Shown here: positions 14,981 through 15,211 of the stretch, piece after piece
Layout: each line of letters begins with the position of its first letter
Numbering within the stretch: position 1 is the stretch's first letter
Origin: JBIOJM01 sp044450785
Lineage (GTDB): Bacteria > Planctomycetota > Planctomycetia > Isosphaerales > Isosphaeraceae
DNA: 15,211 nucleotides
NCBI GenBank assembly: GCA_044450785.1
Contig: JBIOJM010000251.1
Coordinates: 1-15,211 of the forward strand
Reading direction: 5' to 3'
Translations under genes and position numbers: made by a program
Notes under the pieces: generated by a model
Seen by the model: the letters and a program-made list of their open reading frames with translations, nothing else
The model's database searches: none
Told to the model about the DNA's origin: nothing

Positions 14981-15211
14981 CAATGGCTCGCTCGCATCTC
15001 GTCGACTCATGAAATGCGTGAAGGAGCCGTTGGCGCGGCTGGCCAATCGACAGGACAAAACGCATGGCGCGTTTTTCGAGAACCCTTCAAAAGCGTGGCA
15101 GTCCTCGATGAAGAGGCACTTTTGGCGGTCTGCGCTGACATCGATCTGAACCCGGTGGCCGCCGGCGTCGTGCCGGTGCCGGAATCGAGTCCGCATCCAT
15201 CGATCAAGACG
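14981..15211 (+). pseudogene. REP-associated Y1 (IS200-like) transposase fragment, frameshifted and cut by window edge
   Basis: Two frames together spell the C-terminal half of a TnpA-REP-like transposase as found in many planctomycete genomes. Frame one, 15009-15080, reads MKCVKEPLARLANRQDKTHG then AFFE. Frame two, 15083-15211, reads PFKSVAVLDEEALLAV then DLNPVAAGVVP. The break just after 15080 implies a one-base loss or two-base gain. A further shift near 15005 separates a WLAR.SS segment (14984 onward), which is preceded by an in-frame stop. The HUH motif and catalytic Tyr expected further upstream are not found, so the 5' half is missing. The reading continues past the window. Confidence 0.7.

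Overview
The window looks like chromosomal DNA of a planctomycete, probably of the Isosphaeraceae group. Evidence: high G+C; a giant protein joining a Hanks-type Ser/Thr kinase, WD40 repeats and TPRs; an exported repeat protein with the planctomycete N-terminal motif (EPRTLLS); a LamG-type lectin-like protein; and the 3' remnant of an ECF sigma factor gene directly upstream of the kinase, a pairing common in this phylum. All functional calls come from reading motifs; no database search was run.

Layout, left to right. Positions 1-122 hold nothing I can support. A minus-strand cluster follows. In transcription order it is a small LamG-family protein (3529-4035), a secreted transglutaminase-like/fibronectin III/putative-Ig protein (1034-3499, 29 bases downstream), then, after a 140-base gap with a 12-bp inverted repeat, a two-TM protein with a MacB-type extracytoplasmic domain (123-893). 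Positions 4036-4604 are a divergent intergenic region with an AT-rich core. On the plus strand, 4605-6323 encodes an exported protein of four IPT/TIG Ig-like repeats plus an SbsA/Big_5-like domain. Its 3' end overlaps by 44 bp the 3' end of the 2475-residue kinase gene (minus, 6280-13707), which fills half the window. Upstream of the kinase lie a sigma-factor region 4.2 remnant (13759-13908), four TTGGTGAC repeats (14048-14097), a small membrane-anchored protein of unknown function (14172-14777, minus) and, at the right edge, a frameshifted fragment of a REP-associated (Y1/IS200-like) transposase.

How the genes may work together (inference): most products are predicted to be membrane-anchored or exported and built from adhesion or protein-interaction modules, so the region looks like a cell-surface/signalling accessory locus. 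The kinase has a cytoplasmic catalytic domain, one TM segment and a large C-terminal half of propellers and TPRs. Several items are visibly worn: a decayed sigma gene, a LamG protein that appears to lack its middle, and a broken transposase. No defence system, CRISPR array, tRNA or rRNA was recognised. I see no clearly new multi-gene system; the most interesting points are the domain architectures, the degraded partners and the short repeats.
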